NCBI GenBank assembly: GCA_034180465.1
Contig: JAXFOH010000066.1
Span: 1-25,975 of the forward strand
Direction of reading: 5' to 3'
DNA: 25,975 nt
From: CAKUIA01 sp034180465
GTDB lineage: Bacteria; Verrucomicrobiota; Verrucomicrobiia; Opitutales; Intestinicryptomonadaceae
Below are positions 24,039 to 25,975 of this stretch, one piece after another. A program made the position numbers and the translations under genes. The notes under the pieces were generated by a model that was not told the origin of the DNA, made no database searches, and was given only the letters and a program-made list of their open reading frames with translations. The first letter of the stretch is position 1, and each line of letters starts with the position of its first letter.

Positions 24039-25730
24039 ATGAAAGTATTTAAGGTTATATTTTTTATCTTGTTGGCGGCCGTGTTTTTGGGCGTGGCCTA
24101 CATCTTGCCCATGATGGGCCCCAAAGGCGCGGTAGATACCCCCGATGTCGATAAAAGGGTAAGCGAGGCTGCCGCAAAAGATTTGGTTGTAAAGTCTATT
24201 GCAGTTGAAGACGAATACAAAAAACGCGTTGGCATAAACGCCCCCAAAGAGGACGACATTCGTTTACTAGAGGGCGCAATTTCGGCGTTGGAGGAATACG
24301 AACGCCTAAGCGAATCGGTTGAGAGAGTGCAAATTGTAAGGCTGCACGATATGCGCAAGATTGTGGAAACATTCCGTTCAAAAGAATTGCACGACAAAAT
24401 GCTGTCTTTCGAGCAAAAGGCAAAGAAAATGGAAAGGGCGATTAACTACGAGGCCGCCGCCGACGCCTATAGGGAAGCGATTTTGGCGCAGTCGGAAATT
24501 AACGTGCGCTATCCGAATTCACAATATTCAAGCGAATATAAAACGGGCGAAATGTCGCGAAACATAAAACTGCTAGAGGCGCGCCCGCTATACGAACAGA
24601 CAATGCGCGCCGAAGAGGCTGCAAAAGCTGCCGTTCTTGCAAAAGATTGGCAAAGGGCAAAAAAAGAATACAGCATTGCAATAAACACCCAGCACAAAAT
24701 ACACCAAAACTTTCCCGATTTGCGCTACGCAAACCACGCCCGCCTTCGAAACCTTGAAAGAGAGTACGACTCTTTGCTTTCGGCCGACTTGCGCGACAAG
24801 ATTTCGGCAATGCTTGAAAAGGCGCGCATAGCCGCAAAAAGCGGCAAAAATATGGAGGTTGCCGACTGCTACCACGATGCCATTCAGGCGCAAAGACAGT
24901 TGAATAAAGACTATGCAAACAGCAAATTCTATTCGCAGGAAAATATAAAAACTTGGGAGGTAGAAAAGGAAAGGGCTCTTAGTGCCGACGAGGGCGCATT
25001 GCTAAGCGGCAAATACAAAAAAATACAATCGGGGCTAAAAAGAGGCAATGTAGCCGACATTATTCCGCTTATAGAACCATTGTTGTATGCTTCCGAAAAA
25101 TTCAAGGCGGCATATCCAAACAACACCGTCATAGACGAAAGAATAATCTTAAAACTGCGCTACCTAAACTATATTAAAAACGGATTGGCCGAAATCCAAA
25201 AAACGATAAACGAGAATTTGCACCCCAAGCTATACAACGAAAAGTGGAATTTGCTAAGGTGCGAAGTTTGGCAGGACTTATATTCGTTTGTAATGCAGGA
25301 CAACCCCAGCCGCAACAGAACTTCGGGCAAAAACCCCGTCGAATTCATGGTATACGAAGACGCCGAACGCTTTTGCACAAGGCTTTCGTGGATTATGGGG
25401 CGCGAAGTTTCTTTGCCTACCGAAGAGATTTTCCGTCAGGCAATAGGCGACACGAAATATATTAACCTAAACGAAATTGCGTGGCATTCGCAAAACTCGG
25501 GAGGGACTACCCGCGAAGTAATGACTCGCCGCTGCAACGATTTGGGCTACTACGATTTGCTTGGCAACGTAAGCGAATATCTAAAAAGCTACGACGGCGT
25601 AATAATAAAGGTAATGGGCGGCGGCGTTCAAACTTCAACCGACATAATGCTTTCTCAACGCACAGAAGAAGTTCCCCAAAACCAGCGTTCGCGCGATACG
25701 GGCTTTAGGATTATGGTTGAAAAGAAATAG
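24039..25730 (+). CDS. Membrane-anchored 67-residue-repeat protein with degenerate FGE/SUMF1-like C-terminal domain
   Basis: I do not recognise the whole protein (563 residues). An N-terminal hydrophobic segment (about 4-24) without an obvious cleavage site suggests a membrane anchor. Residues about 55-389 form helical units with a 67-residue period. Residues about 400-563 match the formylglycine-generating-enzyme/sulfatase-modifying-factor fold: EVWQDLYSFVMQDNPS, PVEFMVYEDAERFCTRLS, SLPTEEIFRQA, LGYYDLLGNVSEYL, GGGVQ, and the closing DTGFRIMV. The two copper-binding cysteines of true FGE are not in the corresponding GGGVQTSTD segment, and only Cys446 and Cys499 lie elsewhere in the domain. 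A binding or structural role is more likely than sulfatase activation. It lies 54 nt after ftsK and ends before a hairpin terminator. Its function is unknown. Confidence 0.85.
   Translation: MKVFKVIFFILLAAVFLGVAYILPMMGPKGAVDTPDVDKRVSEAAAKDLVVKSIAVEDEYKKRVGINAPKEDDIRLLEGAISALEEYERLSESVERVQIVRLHDMRKIVETFRSKELHDKMLSFEQKAKKMERAINYEAAADAYREAILAQSEINVRYPNSQYSSEYKTGEMSRNIKLLEARPLYEQTMRAEEAAKAAVLAKDWQRAKKEYSIAINTQHKIHQNFPDLRYANHARLRNLEREYDSLLSADLRDKISAMLEKARIAAKSGKNMEVADCYHDAIQAQRQLNKDYANSKFYSQENIKTWEVEKERALSADEGALLSGKYKKIQSGLKRGNVADIIPLIEPLLYASEKFKAAYPNNTVIDERIILKLRYLNYIKNGLAEIQKTINENLHPKLYNEKWNLLRCEVWQDLYSFVMQDNPSRNRTSGKNPVEFMVYEDAERFCTRLSWIMGREVSLPTEEIFRQAIGDTKYINLNEIAWHSQNSGGTTREVMTRRCNDLGYYDLLGNVSEYLKSYDGVIIKVMGGGVQTSTDIMLSQRTEEVPQNQRSRDTGFRIMVEKK
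24201..25205 (+). repeat. Five protein repeats of 67 residues within the 24039-25730 gene
   Basis: The anchor pair Ala-Ile occurs at residues 80, 147, 214 and 281 and is Leu-Leu at 348, exactly 67 apart each time. An aromatic residue before Pro-Asn-like residues sits at 158, 225, 292 and 359, also exactly 67 apart. The core pattern is roughly Y-x-x-AI-x-AQ-x-x-IN-x-x-YPNS. Unit 1 (about 55-121) is degenerate; units 2-5 are about 122-188, 189-255, 256-322 and 323-389. The first half of a unit resembles a TPR helix pair and the rest is a long helix. Confidence 0.75.
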
Positions 25731-25754
25731 AAAAATCCGCTGCGCATTTTTATA

Positions 25755-25779
25755 GGGCAAGGCAAAGCTTTGCCCTTTT
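25755..25779. terminator. Terminator between the FGE-like gene and the leftward partial gene
   Basis: GGGCAA (25755-25760) pairs with TTGCCC (25770-25775) across a 9-nt loop and is followed by TTTT. An alternative fold uses the perfect 14-bp palindrome at 25761-25774. It lies 25 nt after the FGE-like gene and touches the stop of the leftward gene, so it probably serves both directions. The leftward T tract is weaker. Confidence 0.65.
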
Positions 25780-25975
25780 ATTTTGCCATTATGCTTTGGC
25801 TTAGGTTCATCACGCTTGAAACTATACCCAGCGCAATTAAAAATACAAGAAAGAACGCGCTTGCCAATGCCGATGAAGCCAGCAGTGTTATGGCGGTTTT
25901 TATGCGCAAATTCATTGTTTCGTATTGCAGTTTGCGAAGCTCCGAAAAACTGTTTTTTAGCGAGCCCGTCTTTTC
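25778..25975 (-). CDS. C-terminus of a small membrane protein (5' end outside window)
   Basis: Read leftward, the frame is open from the window edge to a TAA at 25778-25780 and gives 65 residues. A charged, helical stretch (KNSFSELRKLQYETMNLRIK) leads into one long hydrophobic segment (ITLLASSALASAFFLVFLIA, continuing LGIVSSVM). A short polar tail NLSQSIMAK follows. An internal ATG exists at residue 21, so a very short protein of 45 residues is also possible. The pattern of an amphipathic helix plus a C-terminal membrane anchor is seen in many unrelated proteins, and no family can be named. It is convergent with the FGE-like gene across the shared hairpin. Confidence 0.6.
   Translation of the reverse strand, partial: EKTGSLKNSFSELRKLQYETMNLRIKTAITLLASSALASAFFLVFLIALGIVSSVMNLSQSIMAK

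Noticed and set aside
1..25975. CRISPR arrays, tRNA or rRNA genes, insertion sequences, prophage
   Set aside because: No direct-repeat/spacer pattern, no cloverleaf-like or rRNA-like sequence, and no transposase or phage-like proteins were found. The long genes leave no gap over about 215 bp.

Overview
The window reads as the chromosome of a Gram-negative bacterium. It has an outer-membrane assembly pair (BamA and a Skp/OmpH chaperone) and densely packed housekeeping genes with almost no spacers. I see no insertion sequences, CRISPR arrays, tRNAs or rRNAs. The gene order L25-Pth-S6-SSB-L9-DnaB without S18, the A/T-rich leaders that mostly lack a Shine-Dalgarno motif, and the acidic/Ala-Lys tails on L25 and L9 fit a member of the PVC group, perhaps Verrucomicrobiota (Opitutae-like). 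That placement is inference with low to moderate confidence.

Layout. (1) 1-318 (+): C-terminal end of an unrecognised protein, facing a left-strand block across a two-way terminator. (2) 349-5304 (-): mutS, uvrC, miaA, a likely operon of mismatch repair, excision repair and tRNA modification. Its UvrC is unusually short. (3) 5490-12695 (+): rplY, pth, rpsF, ssb, rplI, terminator, dnaB, bamA, ompH; then guaB (12908-14470) behind its own promoter candidate. This covers translation, single-strand DNA binding, replicative helicase, outer-membrane biogenesis and GTP synthesis. (4) 14548-19324 (-): a three-gene chemosensory operon of receptor, CheW and a CheA-receiver hybrid, with translational overlaps throughout. 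No CheY, CheR or CheB is visible. (5) 19464-25730 (+): recN, ftsK and a membrane-anchored repeat protein ending in an FGE/SUMF1-like domain. (6) 25778-25975 (-): C-terminus of a small membrane protein cut by the window edge.

How the parts work together. Genome maintenance dominates: MutS, UvrC, RecN, SSB, DnaB and FtsK. MutS ends in a clamp-binding-like peptide and SSB ends in the usual acidic tip. The chemosensory operon has the composition of an alternative-function (Wsp-like) pathway rather than a flagellar one, but its output is not visible.

Most worth a second look: five 67-residue units in strict register in the protein at 24039-25730; the minimal, divergent chemosensory array; the miniaturised UvrC without its cysteine cluster; and a candidate dnaB promoter nested inside the rplI terminator hairpin.
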